This document shows positions 36,325-48,600 of a stretch of DNA of 64,000 bases, one piece after another. Where the stretch lies: the NCBI GenBank assembly GCA_014871385.1, contig CM026428.1, positions 666,653 to 730,652 of the forward strand, given 5' to 3'. Both the position numbers and the translations under genes were made by a program. The first letter of the stretch is position 1. Each line of letters starts with the position of its first letter. The notes below the pieces were generated by a model that was given only the letters and a program-made list of their open reading frames with translations, did not search any database and had not been told where the DNA came from. This stretch comes from Ceratodon purpureus (taxonomy: Eukaryota; Streptophyta; Bryopsida; Pseudoditrichales; Ditrichaceae).

Positions 36325-37803
36325 TTAACCCTTTAATGCCTAAGGCGGTCTCAGCACAATAGTTCAGCAAAAAACACATCAGTTGAGCTATATCCCTCTT
36401 AGTGGTCCACGTCATTTAACCCCTAAAGCATTTGGCCATAAAATCCCAAATTCTGCCTCAAATCTGCCCTGTTTTAGTTCAAGGTAGAATTATGAAAATT
36501 TAAACGTAATTAGAAGAATCGAACCGTAGGAACTAGTACCTAACTTGTACACGTATATGTACACAAAATTTTAGAATGTAACTCCTCACCGATTAGAAGA
36601 TCATAAGGTTTGAACTTGAGTGAAAAGTTTTTTTTGGTCCTGCCCGGCAGGGACAGCCACACTTTGGAGAGTAAAACAGCCAATTTTTTGAGATCTAGTG
36701 GTTGGAGGCTCTTCAGTTTTGGATTCTAAAGTGAGTTGGGAGTATGCTCAAAAAAATTGAAGAGAATACAACACAGAGAAGCATTGGAAAACCACATTTC
36801 TAGTGATGGGAGTCAAATGAAATGCATATACACTGGCTCTTTTTCCACACTACAAATGCCTAAGAAGATCATCTATTTTTTGAAATCCGAACGGTGTATA
36901 CGTGCATTTCTATGGAAAAGAAATTTTGGAGGAAAAAAATCTAAAAAATAAACAAATCCGAAATAGATATGAATTTTATAGTGGTTTAGGAGGAGATAAT
37001 GGTGAAGGAAAAATGGGTGATGAAGGTGACCCAATCACTGTAGATCTGTTTGACAGTTTTATAAAACTTGGAACTTTGACTGAATGTATCTCAAGATCCG
37101 TACGGTCAAAATTAACAAAATTTGGAAAGTAGACTAATTTGATGGCTCTGAACAAGATCCTACGGCTGGATTTTTCAAAATCAAGTTTTAAAAAAAATTG
37201 TAAAACGATTTCAGAAAGGATCATTTGGAAGTCACTGTAGATTGTCATAGATTTGGTACACCACTTGCATCGGCCACAAACCTGCCCGAGCTGCCCTGAA
37301 TTGAATTTTGATCTTTAAACACGATTTATTTCTTAACTATGGGCCCGATGAAAGTGAAATTTGGTCTTGTTAGAAAGATATGACAATTTCCCATGTTGTG
37401 CCAAAGTTATAGCCACATCCGGTAAAATTTGACTCATAGGGAGCCTGACCGGACCCTAAATCATACCAAAACTGTTGAGTTGATGCTTTAGGGGTTAAAA
37501 AAGAGAATCTGCCTTCTCCAACCGTACGGATGTGAAGGGGATGATGTCACGATGTCGTCATCCCTAGATGAAATTCATACAACCATGGATGAAGGGTCAT
37601 TATAATAGAAATATGCCACCTTTCAGGTCATATCTGACACATAAAGTATGCAAATTCCCTAAATTTTAGTGCATTGGACAGATTAACTACCTGCCCCTAT
37701 TCGATGTAAAGAACTCATATCCAAATTCCACGTCATTCAGACACAGGCATCAATAAACATACTTTTGCAACCAAAATTGGTGCCGTAGGCATTAAAGGGT
37801 TAA
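36325..37803. mobile_element. TTAA-flanked inverted-repeat element (family C, outer), interrupted
   Basis: Terminal inverted repeats match at 21 of 22 positions: TTAACCCTTTAATGCCTA(A)GGC at 36325-36346 and its inverse at 37782-37803. TTAA stands at both outer ends, so the same TTAA/CCC terminal pattern is seen as in families A and B. It is interrupted by another TTAA element at 36416-37498, leaving about 90 bp on the left and 305 bp on the right. No transposase is encoded. Confidence 0.75.
36416..37498. mobile_element. TTAA-flanked inverted-repeat element (inner) nested in family C
   Basis: Sixteen-base perfect terminal inverted repeats TTAACCCCTAAAGCAT lie at 36416-36431 and, inverted, at 37483-37498. 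Total length is 1083 bp. The internal sequence shares loose motifs with family A and B interiors (GCCCGG-rich patches; phrases around TTACGGTT...AAAATT and AATGTTA). Short open frames at 36736-37248 are not recognisable proteins. Confidence 0.72.
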
Positions 37804-39229
37804 GGGTTAACTCACAAAGGCTTCTTTCAGAGACAGGAATTTCTTCTTCCCACATCATCTTAACATTCATTCCAGAGACGAATGACGCGGGACCCACCCC
37901 AGTGAAACCCGGGGCCCACATGGACGCCTACAGAATTTGCACTCGGATGGATGAGGTCGACGGACGAAGGGACAGACATACATCCATCCCAACGAACATC
38001 AAGAATAAAGACATCATCATCATCATCGGACCAAGCACAGGAGATGTGTGCTCCCACACCCAATACATCACTCCACCTAAAACCGTCATTATCCACCATA
38101 CCCGTATATCGAATAATCCCAAATCTACGTGACATGTCGGATTTGGGTATGGTAACGGCTCTCCGCTGCTCGGACTTCCACACACCCCTTGTCCCGTCAT
38201 AGAGCCCAGTTTCTAAACTTTCTTCGAAAATTGTACAAGTTTACATCCGAATGTACACGTCATCTACAGGATGGTGGTTTTGGGGTGCTGTGACGGGTTT
38301 AGGTCATCGTCTTGGAGAGGAGAGCAAGAGGCAGACTGTCTGAGTTCGCTTGAGTTGGGAGCTATGGCGATGGCGTCCTGCGCCGGCGAAGCTGTAGCAT
38401 TCGGGCCTCGTTCCCGACCAGATCCTCTACAGTGGCAGTAGAGCGCCTGCTCACGACTTGTTCAGTTCATTTTCCTCTTCGCAGCGCTCTGCTTTTATTT
38501 ATTTATTTTTGGTCATTTTTGCTACTTCTCGACTCAGGTGGATGTCATTGGAAGCGACTGGGGAGCGGAGTCGTTGCGGAAGGAGCAAAGGAGGAAACAA
38601 CCCGTGGCGGCATTTCTTCGCTGCGGATTGTAAGTATTTCTGAGGTTATGGTCTTTGGTTAAGGAGTTTGGAGGAGGTGGAGCTTGAAGAACAATTCCGT
38701 GTTGTTTCTGGAGGTTTCTGGAGGTTTCATGTGGTTGCGTTGGAGGAATTGTTGGCGGGATTTGGAGTGAGGTGGTGGAGGATCGAGGCAGGGATTCGTT
38801 GCAGGAGTATCACGTTGAAGTGTTTGTTGACGTAGCGCGAGTAGCTAGCATTGGAGCTGTTTGCTGTATTGGTGTACTTCGCCGGGCATTCATTGTGTGG
38901 GAGGATGCAAGTTTTAGGCGCATCCATAGCTGATGGACTGGGTAATGCTGTGCAGGATTTTGACCTAGCAATAGAGGTTTTTTTCCATTGCGGATGACTC
39001 GAGGATGTCTAGGTTATTGTTTTGATTGCGGCAGTTCGTGGAGGAGAGGAGGTGGTGTTTAGGTGATCGCGGCAATTGGAGTTTTGGAGCTATTGCAGGT
39101 CGAATTTGCGGCATTTAGGTTAGCAGTGTCGTAGATCTCGGCTCCTTACTTATGCAGCTCATGGTTGAGGTTGCGTTTACGCTGGTTTGGTAGAACAGGG
39201 GTTGCATAGTGTGATCTTCGGCTGCAGCC
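37804..39229 (+). other. Intergenic and 5' leader/promoter region of EXO84
   Basis: GC rises from about 37850. An ATCATC run lies at 38013-38026. A short ATG-initiated frame at 38364-38441 could be an upstream ORF in the leader. GT-rich sequence from 38690 to 39229 looks like 5' UTR. Short frames on the minus strand look like shadows. Confidence 0.4.
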
Positions 39230-42200
39230 ATGGGCTCTGTGAAGCCTTCCGTTCGGCATCGGGGCGCCGGAGGGCCGTCAAGTGTACCGCAGTCGGCTGG
39301 AAGCAATGGCGTTGTCAACGGAGCTCCTGTTAGTAATGGCCATGTCAATCAGTTGCGCAATGAATTGTCCGAGTTCGAGAGGGAGGAGTTCGATGCTCAA
39401 GCGTATGTGCAATCTAAATGCCAGTCTATGAGTGAGAAGGTGTGCTCCCGATCCTACGACCGTGCTGCTAGTTACTGTTAGACAGCTCGAACCCTAGTAT
39501 AATTCTGTGACACTGCTTGCTTCGCGTCGACCTTAATTTTACGGTGCTGGAATCAGAGCCCTGTTATATTATATGTAACGCCATAGTACAATAGCTTCGT
39601 TGTTTTTATTTCGCATGATTTTGCAACTGATTTTGTTTTCCATATTCTGATGGATAGGGCATACGCAAATTGTGCGATGACCTACTGGATTTGAAGAAGT
39701 CATCTGCGGAAGAAATGCGCAAGAGCGTGTATGCTAATTATGCAGCTTTCATAAGGTGCATTATCTTTCCTTATCGTCCTCCATCATGTACGAGTATTCA
39801 GCAGATTCAGCAAGAAGTTAGACAGCATCTGTCGAGTTTAAGTGCAGTTTCCCTTGTTTTTTTGCAAGGTCCTTTGATTGAAGCCTTGTCCTCCGAATGA
39901 ATTAAATATTGGAAATTCCAACGTCCCAACTGTATTCGTAAACAAGGCAATATTTGTGCCTATCGAATCATTTCTCTATGGTTGCCAGTGTAGGATTGTA
40001 ATCGATAGTTACTACAATGCATCTAGTATCCTCCAATTCCAGTTTTGGCAAGTTGGACGTAGCAGGGCATGTGAGATCCTAATAATGGCGGAACAGCTCC
40101 AACTCAGTACTTCGAAGATGATTTGAGTTCGCAGCTAAATGCACGATGTGTTTTAGTGGTAGTACCTTCAGCAGTATCACTGTAGCTGTTGTGACTTATG
40201 ACTCCTGCGGAAGTTTATTCATTTGACATTAATAATTTTCTCTAGATTACGTATCTCTGCTCTTATTTCTGCTTTGGATTCGCAGTATTCATAATGCTGG
40301 TCGGTGTAGCGTTCAATTGATAAATCTTATGTTTAGTACAGTCTCAAGTTACCGGTCTTATTTCCTGCGTTTCCCTCACTGTGTATTTTGTACGCGGCAG
40401 GACCTCCCGTGAGATATCCGATCTGGAGGGCGAGCTGGTTGCCATGAGAAATCTTCTAACGTCTCAGGCAACACTCGTTCGTAGCTTAGCAGAAAGTGGC
40501 GCTTCTAAAACTGCAACGGGTACAGCTGAAGATGATACAAAAGAAAAGGACCTTCCTCAGCATGACACAGAACCTTCACAGTTGGAAAGACGTGCCCAAG
40601 CTATTCCAGACATTTTGGATGTGCTGCTAGCAGAGAAGAAGGTGGATCAAGCTCTGCAAGTCTTAGAAGAAGGTGATAGACTAGTTGCTGAAGGTTTCCA
40701 GCCAACTGGTTACGAGGGAGGAATGAGGTCCACTGTAGCTGTAGAGTTGCAGGTAGCGTTGTCTGAGAGAAGAGCTAGATTAGCTGAGCAACTTGCAGAA
40801 GCCATACAACAACCTTTTTTTAGAGGTTCAGAGCTACGATCTGCAATCGCTGCTTTAGATAAACTGGGGGACGGAACACGAGCGCACACTCTTTTGTTGA
40901 ATTCCCATCACGAGAGGCTTCAGCACAATATAAGAGGACTTCGACCTAGTGGGACATCTTATGGCGGGGCTTATACTGCTGCTCTCTCCCAGCTAGTCTT
41001 CTCTGGAATCGCCCAGGTATATTTTCCTTGTCAGATGAGACATTGCCGATTGAAGTGAGAAGTGTACGTTCGCAATCGTAGCTTGCTTGCAAACTAGAGG
41101 TTGCAATACACGCTACTTCTGCAGTATGTCTGTTAAGCTGATAACGATTTGCATGATATTGATATATTTGTTGATATTGTGGCAATGCTCAAGGATTATT
41201 GAATAATCTCTGAAGTGATTTTTCAAATTGCTGATATCTTGCTTTCTGCAGGCTTCAAGAGACTCAGTGGCAGTATTTGGAGAAGAACCCGCATATGCAT
41301 CAGAACTAGTGTTGTGGGCCCGTTCAGAAACTGAGCTCTTTGCTTCTCTAGTAAAACGGCATGTTCTGTCCTCCTCGGCTGCCGCTGGAGGTCTACGAGC
41401 TGCTGCTGAATGTGTGCAAATCGCTCTTGGTCACTGCCAGTTACTGGAGGATCAGGGGTTGGCTCTTTGTCCAGTTCTCTCCAAGCTTGTGAGACCAAGT
41501 GTGGAGCAAGCTTTGGAAGCAAACTTGACCAGGATTGAAGAGAGTGTGGCTGCATTGGCAGCAGCTGACGATTGGGTGCTTACTCATCCTGGTGCAATGT
41601 TGCGCGGTTCCTATGGGATGAGGTCCTCTTATGGTACTGGACACGGTGGCTATGTGAAGTTGTCCAGCAGTGCGCATCGGTTCAATTTTATGGTGCAGGT
41701 CAGTCTTGACCAACGTAACTGATTTCAATTTTGATCAAAGCCTGTCTGGTTGCTGCGAAAGTGTTCTTTATAAATGCTGGCGATTGTTTTTTTATTCAAT
41801 CGTCTGTACTTTTCAATAGATTTATTACAAGAGCGATGATTCGTCCCTCTGAAACGCATGTCCATATCTAAGCCTATGTTTAAATGGATAGCATTTAGCT
41901 GCTTCAGACTGAGTATGTACATTCTAATCGGTGCAGGACTTTTTGGAGGATGTCGCCCCCTTGATTAGCATGCAGCTGGGTGGTCCTACACTGGATGGTC
42001 TCTCCATGCTTTTTGACCAGTACATTGACATGCTAATTAAGGCTGTGCCCAGTCCTGGCGAGGATGAGGAGGGTGGAGCAGAGAATGGAGATGATCGGAA
42101 GGTGAGAACAGCGGAAGCTTACATTCGAAAGAATGGCCATGTGATCAATATTGACAGAATTCTATGTTAGTCTCTGTTTTTCAATTTGGTGCATGCCATT

Positions 42201-44064
42201 ATATTCTGTTGCAAATTTCATGTGTAATTGTTAGAGGTGGCAGTGGTTCGAAAGGAATGTGATTGACTCAGAGACTCTTTAGAGAATTTGAGAACGTCGT
42301 ATCATATCTGAGTTCTTTGGGGTGGATATGCCAAGATTGTCTCACTTTCTGAATTCCGGTTGGTTGATGCAGGTTAGAGCTGCCGCAACAGAGAGCCAAC
42401 AATTGGCACTTCTTGCGAATGCCTCGGCGCTTGCTGATGAGCTTCTGCCTCGAGCTGCCTCAAAGTTGGTTCCAGGTGGTATGCAGACGGTGATGAGCAG
42501 AGACGATTTGCGGTCAGCAACGCGTCGAGTTGGGCGTGATCGAGATCAAGGTAATAACTAGCAGGCTTCTACGTAAATGCAGCTAATTGAACATTGCTTG
42601 GATTGGTCTTTATTGTGAATATCTACATGTATTCCTGGCTCACCAATTAACTAGTAATGATGATTGTTTTTCTGATTGTGCTCGTACAAATCGAAATGCA
42701 GAAAGAAATCAGTTTGGAACCATAGCAAATCGCTTACCAGAGCTCAAGGATTGGCGGCGAAGACTGCAGCGAGGAGTTGACAGACTTAGAGACCATCTTT
42801 GTAGACAGCATGTCCTTGAATTGATATACTTTTCTGATGAACCAGAGTCCCAGCTCAGCCCAGAAACCTACCTGAATCTTGACAACGATGGTGGAGACCC
42901 TGAAGTTTGGCTCCAAGATCCAATGCCGTCTCCTATCTTTCAGGCAGGTTCCGCTGCTTTTGTACTGCTCGCAGTGCGGCGTGCTTGTTTCTTCGCGTCT
43001 TCTTCATACTTCTTGAGGGCTGTCTGTTCTACTTTTTCTCTGTTATTGACAATTCTTTTAGGTAGAGTTGCTCATAACCTGAAAGCATGAGTTCTGCTGG
43101 CTTATTGTTGAATATGCTGTTGGGTCCTAATTGCTGTTATCGGTTGCCCTTTCATTGCAGTTTTGTACGTAGTCCGGCTTCTAATTTTCATAATCGAATG
43201 TGTGGACTTGACAGGCTTTGTTCCATCAACTGACCTCGATCCAGCAAACAGCTGCAGATTTGCTTACAGGGAGAGAAAGAGTGGTTGTTGTATTGCTCAT
43301 GCGATTTACCGAAACCTTAGTAATCTGGCTATCAGAAGATCAGGACTTCTGGGATGCTATTGAAGATGGAGAGAATAGACTGGGTCCTATTGGACTGCAA
43401 CAAGTAAGATCTCTTACAACCCGTCTTTGCATTGATTTCATGATGTACATGATGTCTTTCAAGTGAATTGCTTCTTGACTCCTATTTTCTGTTGCTTCTT
43501 GCTTTTTCTGGTTATCACAGACAGTGGGATTATTCTGTAACTAATTACAATAAGATTGTTCGTATCGGCTGTGTGCATACTTTGTAGCTTATTTCTAATA
43601 CTTGGATTTTTTGGTGGGTCCAGTTTGTTCTGGATATGCAGTTTGTCATTCAGGTTGCAATCAACGGCCGATTTTCATCAAGGCACATGCGCCAAGTGGT
43701 AAATGACGTCACAGCGCGAGCTGTTACTGCTTTTGCAGCGACAGGAGGCGATCCCCACAGGTCAGTTTTTATCGTAGGGTTTTTCCTTTTTTGTGGCTGA
43801 ATCTATTTGTGTTTAAGAAATTAATGATTACTGGTTATTGATGATGAACGTGCTCCAAAGGAGGTATCTACTTGTTCTAAATTTTTATACTGAAGCAATA
43901 CTTGTTGGCATTCCAGTGTTTTGCAAGAAGACGAGTGGTTTTTAGGAGCAGCTCAGGAAGCAGTTCGGAGGCTTTTGGAAGGTTGGAATCAACAAGGTGG
44001 CAGTCCAACTGCATCGATTTCTGCACAATCGGTTTCATCATTCCGTTCACACGGAAGTGAATGA
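39230..44064 (+). CDS. EXO84B: Exocyst complex component EXO84 (EXO84B-like)
   Basis: Ten exons: 39230-39439, 39658-39755, 40401-41016, 41252-41698, 41937-42101, 42373-42550, 42702-42943, 43215-43403, 43624-43760 and 43917-44064, giving 809 residues; flowering-plant EXO84B is slightly shorter. Exocyst tethers secretory vesicles at the plasma membrane and is needed for polarised growth and cytokinesis. Hallmarks are FDAQAYVQSKCQSMSEK, LCDDLLDLKKSSAEEMRKSV, YANYAAFIR, ISDLEGELVAMRNLL (coiled N-terminal region), a long alpha-helical middle with PLISMQLGGPTLDGLSMLFD, RQHVLELIYF, MRFTETLVIWLSEDQDFWD, GPIGLQQ, and the C-terminal SAQSVSSFRSHGS typical of the plant proteins. Intron 7 must begin with GC (CAG|GCAGGT at 42944) because only that keeps FQ|ALFHQL in frame; the other junctions are GT-AG. 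The ATG at 39230 is the first in frame before the conserved region. Confidence 0.93.
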
Positions 44065-45698
44065 GTTGCATTTCAGCTCAGTCGATTGCTTGGGGGGTTT
44101 ATGGATCTTTCGCTGAAAAGAAGTCGAATTCAACTGAAAGCAAGTCTTATCTTCCTTCCAAGCAGCGGAGGATAAGTTCAAGCTAGCAAGGCATATGGTG
44201 ATCTGACGTTCAACAAGGACACGTCATCGGTTGACAGGGTTGTTGGCACTATCATCAATTGACATGGATGTTTAACCACCAAGTAAACCAAGTGGTTATT
44301 GTAACAAAAACTGATGAGTTTTGTGGATATTCAGTCGAGTTGAGGCAGCTTGTGCTTATTGGGATCAGCTGCTTTGGTGAGACATTTTCACATCTGGATT
44401 TTTATTGTTCAGATAGTTACTAGAATAATGTAATAGTAGTAGAAATATGTCAAGCCCTTGGCATGCAGCCGTGTGTGCTCAGGTTAGTTCTGATGCACAT
44501 TGGGTGTCATCAAGAAAAGTTGGGTATTGTTATACGTCAACCCAAAGTGACTCGACTTTCGCGCAGGAGACACACAGCCGGTAAAACATTCAAATCACCT
44601 CAATTTTCTTGGAAGCGAACATGAAGACGGCTTATTGATAGTTTTTTGAAATGGAGTTCAAATGATCCTTAAAAATATTGCTCTTGAAGTGAAAGGTTTT
44701 GAAGGTGACTAACATGTTTTTGGTTGTACACATGTTCAGGTACTGGATGCATTAGCAGCGGCCTTTTGACCTGCGATAATTGTCAGGATGTGGCAGTGGT
44801 TCCCATAAACCTGTTTTGCCCTCTCAACTATAGGCACCAGTAGTTAAACGATGCATTGCTTCAACGACTCCCTTACACGGATTGTTTGTGCCAGTGTATT
44901 TTGTGAGATTTTCTACTTCTAACTTCTCGCTGCATCATTCATTATCGTCTCCAACTTCAATGGGGTACGAAGTGTTCATTTTTTGAAATAAATGATGGGT
45001 TGTTCTTGCTAGATCATTTCAAGTAAGCAGGTTTCCTCGCAACACAGATGCTTGCTTCAAAATCTAATTGCACGGATTTTTAGAACGAGGGCAAATCTGA
45101 TCGATGTAGCCATCATGAGCCACTCTTTGCTAATGAATGCAAGTTTACAACCACGGCTCAACTTATGAAAGAATAATTTACAAATTGAGAAAATACCTAA
45201 CATGCCACTAACAAAATATTCTGAAAAATCATTATCGTGGATTTGTAGATTTGTGCCCTAACCAGTGATCCAGCATGGTTGGGCAAAAATGGCTGAGAAC
45301 TCTTTAGCGTCGAGAGTTCAATACAACTGCGAATCCTCTGGTCTCAAATATTCCTACTCACTACACTAAAAACCCAAGCACTAAATATTTCCCCCGTGTT
45401 TTCTATTTTGACAGAATACTCCAAGTCATCTGCACTTCCAAATGTCTTGGAAAGAAAGACAAAAGTAAGGAGCAGTAGGCTGAAAAAAAAAACTGGAAGC
45501 AATCCTCGATTCTTGCCACGTCACTCTAATGTGGGAGAACGGATCCGACGTGGAGTCCGACGTGGCCGGCAGGGGTAGTGAAAAACCCAAAACCCTACAC
45601 CTCGTCCAAAGGGTATGCAAAGTTTGTAGCAGAGTCAGTCTTGTATTCGTTTTGCTTCATTCTTTTTTGCTTCAGTTGTGAGCTGCTGCGGATCCCCG
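44065..45698 (+). other. Intergenic, EXO84 3' UTR to ArgJ promoter
   Basis: No gene recognised. The EXO84 3' UTR probably runs several hundred bases. The last 300 bp before the ArgJ start should contain its promoter and leader. Confidence 0.5.
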
Positions 45699-48600
45699 AT
45701 GGCGATGGCATGCTCGTCCCGGCTCTGCGTCTACTCCAGTCCTCTGCCTCTGGGTATGTGCACTCTCTCTCTCGGGTCTCTTTTGAGGTAACACTGAATT
45801 GCACTTGTTGCACCTCTAGCAAACTTCTCCACAGGGGTGAGTTTTGAGCTGCTCTTTGGGTGGTGTTGCTGGTATTTTGTTGAGTTTACTTGACACAGTA
45901 GCATGAGAGTTTTTGGAGTCAGTGAGGTTGCATTGGTTTTTCTTGATTTCTGGGATGAGAATTGGGTGTTTATGAGTGGGTGTTTGGGTTGTATGTGAGG
46001 ATGTGATCAATGTTGATTTGGGTTTTACAATGTGATGGGATGTGATGGAAATTCTTATGGATTCTCTAGCAGTTGAGCAATCTGGAGCTCAAGCGAATTC
46101 GCAGCCTAGAAGTAGTTGCGGTGTTGTTCCTTCGAGGGGGCGGAAAGCGTTTACGCAACTGCAAGCGTTTCCGAGCGCCTTGAAGAGTTTTCAACTGAAG
46201 TATGGACAGAAGACTTTGAAGGTACTTGTATTGGGAGTGATCAATTTTTCCGTTTCAGTTGATAAAGATTGTAGCTTCGCCCAAATGGGCACGGTAGAGA
46301 ATATGCTGATGGTTTGAGACAAAATATCATAGTTTTTGTGTACTTCCGTGAAGTCCCTAGTTCTACTTCCTTTTCGTGAAGGCTCTTGACATTGGGGTGA
46401 CAAAAAAATTCTTGATTTAGGGCGACAGTAATGTTGCGGTCCGATCAGCTGCTACAACCGGCACAGACGTAGACGCAGATGCGGTGGCACCGGGGAAATT
46501 CATACCTGCATCACCTATACTTTTACCCGAGGGTCCATGGGAACAAGTATGATTCCTTCCCATGCCAGGGTGCTTGCTTTTCGCGGTTTACTAGTAACTG
46601 AATGAAGACAGTATCCTTGTTCTAATTGACAGGCAATTTGGTTAATCTGTGTGGACTTGTTGAAGTGATCAGATTCCCGGTGGAGTAACAGCTGCAAAGG
46701 GCTTTCGAGCAGCCGGTATGTATGCAGGGTTACGAGCTGCTGGGAAAAAACCTGACCTAGCTCTTGTTGTCTGCGATACAGATGCTGTCTCTGCTGGTAA
46801 GTTGCAGATCCATGTTTTTTTTTTTTTTTTTTTTTTTCAATCAGATGCATCACTTTTATGTGAGTTCAAGAAACCAGTCTTGTGAAATACAAGTTTGAGT
46901 ATCTATTTGTTCACCTCTCCAGGGACTTTTACCAAGAACGTGGTCGCGGCGGCGCCTGTAGTCTTTTGCAAGCAATCATTGGCAGCGTCAACCACGGTAA
47001 GTTCAACATCCACCTCGAAGTTTGAAACTATTGTTGTCGTTATTTCTCTTTCACATGGACGTTAACTTGTTAACCTAAATATGTGCGCTCGTCGCCCGTG
47101 GATTACAGGCTCGAGCGATTTTGATCAATGCAGGTCAAGCCAATGCTGCCACGGTAAGGAGTGTGAATATAGTTCTATGCTATTGTGGTTGTTTTATCTC
47201 CTTCGTGTCGTTATTTGTGCCATTTTATGCAGTACGAATGTGACAAGGCTATTGCTTTGTCTGCTAAACCTGGCTGATGTAGCTTAATTACTTAGGTGGT
47301 TTACGCTCTCTTTCAATGGCTCTTCTTGAAAAGAGTGATGTTTATTTATGGAGAAGAATTGCAGGGAGATGCTGGTTATCAGGATACATTGGAATGTGCT
47401 GCTGCCGTGGCAAAGGTGGGATTTCGCTTACAACTTGTTCCAATGACTAGCCCAATCGTTGAATACTGACCTAACTTGTTGCTCATTTTCACTTGTCTTA
47501 CGGACAGAATTCTCATCGGATTTAAATTGTTTGTACTTGTGAATAATAAGAAACTTGCTTACCAACATGAACGACAAGGAAGTTGAGCCAGACCAAGAAT
47601 ATTCTTTTGTGTGGTCGACTCACTCTCATGACTGCAACCTTTTTTGTCGACCTATGTAAAGATATGTCGAAAAGAAAGCTAACATGAAAATCTTATTCTA
47701 CTTGCAGCATTATGGAGTGCCTCAAGAAGCTGTTCTTATCGAATCAACTGGAGTTATAGGCCACCGCATTAAGAAGGTGTGCACACGCATTAAGTGGGGC
47801 ATGTTCTTCTGGAACGTCTCCGGAGCAAATCTTTGCCTTTTGGGAACTTGAGACCAAAAGCACTTGAGTACACTAGTTATAGATTTGGTAGCGTTCTGCA
47901 TCAGACATGTATATTCTGAATCCTGATACTTCTGTTGTTCAATCTTCTACAGGGCGCTTTGCTTGAGGCATTGCCGAAGTTGGTGGATTCTTTATCTTCG
48001 AGCGTTGAAGCGTGAGTTAGGAGAAGCCAGATAATTACTTTTGGTTAAACAAGTTGGCGTTTCGTTTATATTTTCTGAAGAATGACCTGTTCTTGTTGTT
48101 CTTCCGTAAATCATGTGTAGAGTTTGTGCTGCAGTACTCCCGTTCTTTTAGAATGGAAATTGCAATAAGTTCACTGGTTAATTCGTAGCTGAAAACGATG
48201 TTGCCATTTACACAGTTGTCACATGGATACTCGTGGGTTATTTTACAGAGCTGATGCTGCAGCTGTAGCCATCACAACTACTGATCTAGTCAGCAAGAGT
48301 GTTGCAATTGAAACAAAAGTATGCTCTTACTGTTGAATGCTAATATCTTGCTGTGATTTCAATCTCAGCTTTCTGCTTGTAGGCTCTCAGCGAGGCATAA
48401 TTTGCTTCACTCATAGAAACAGTTCTAAATAAGTTGCATGTTTTCAGAAGTTCCACTGCCATAAAGTTTCATGGTTCATGAACTTGAATGTTCTCAGGTG
48501 AACTGAATCGCAACTGATTGAACCTTCGTTGTTTGAAGATAGGGGGTGCAACAGTGAGGCTAGGCGGCATAGCGAAAGGCTCTGGCATGATCCACCCAAA

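Noticed and set aside
42944-43090. Read-through extension of EXO84 exon 7 to the stop at 43090
   Set aside because: The extension is hydrophobic and unlike EXO84, whereas splicing to 43215 restores the conserved sequence in frame.
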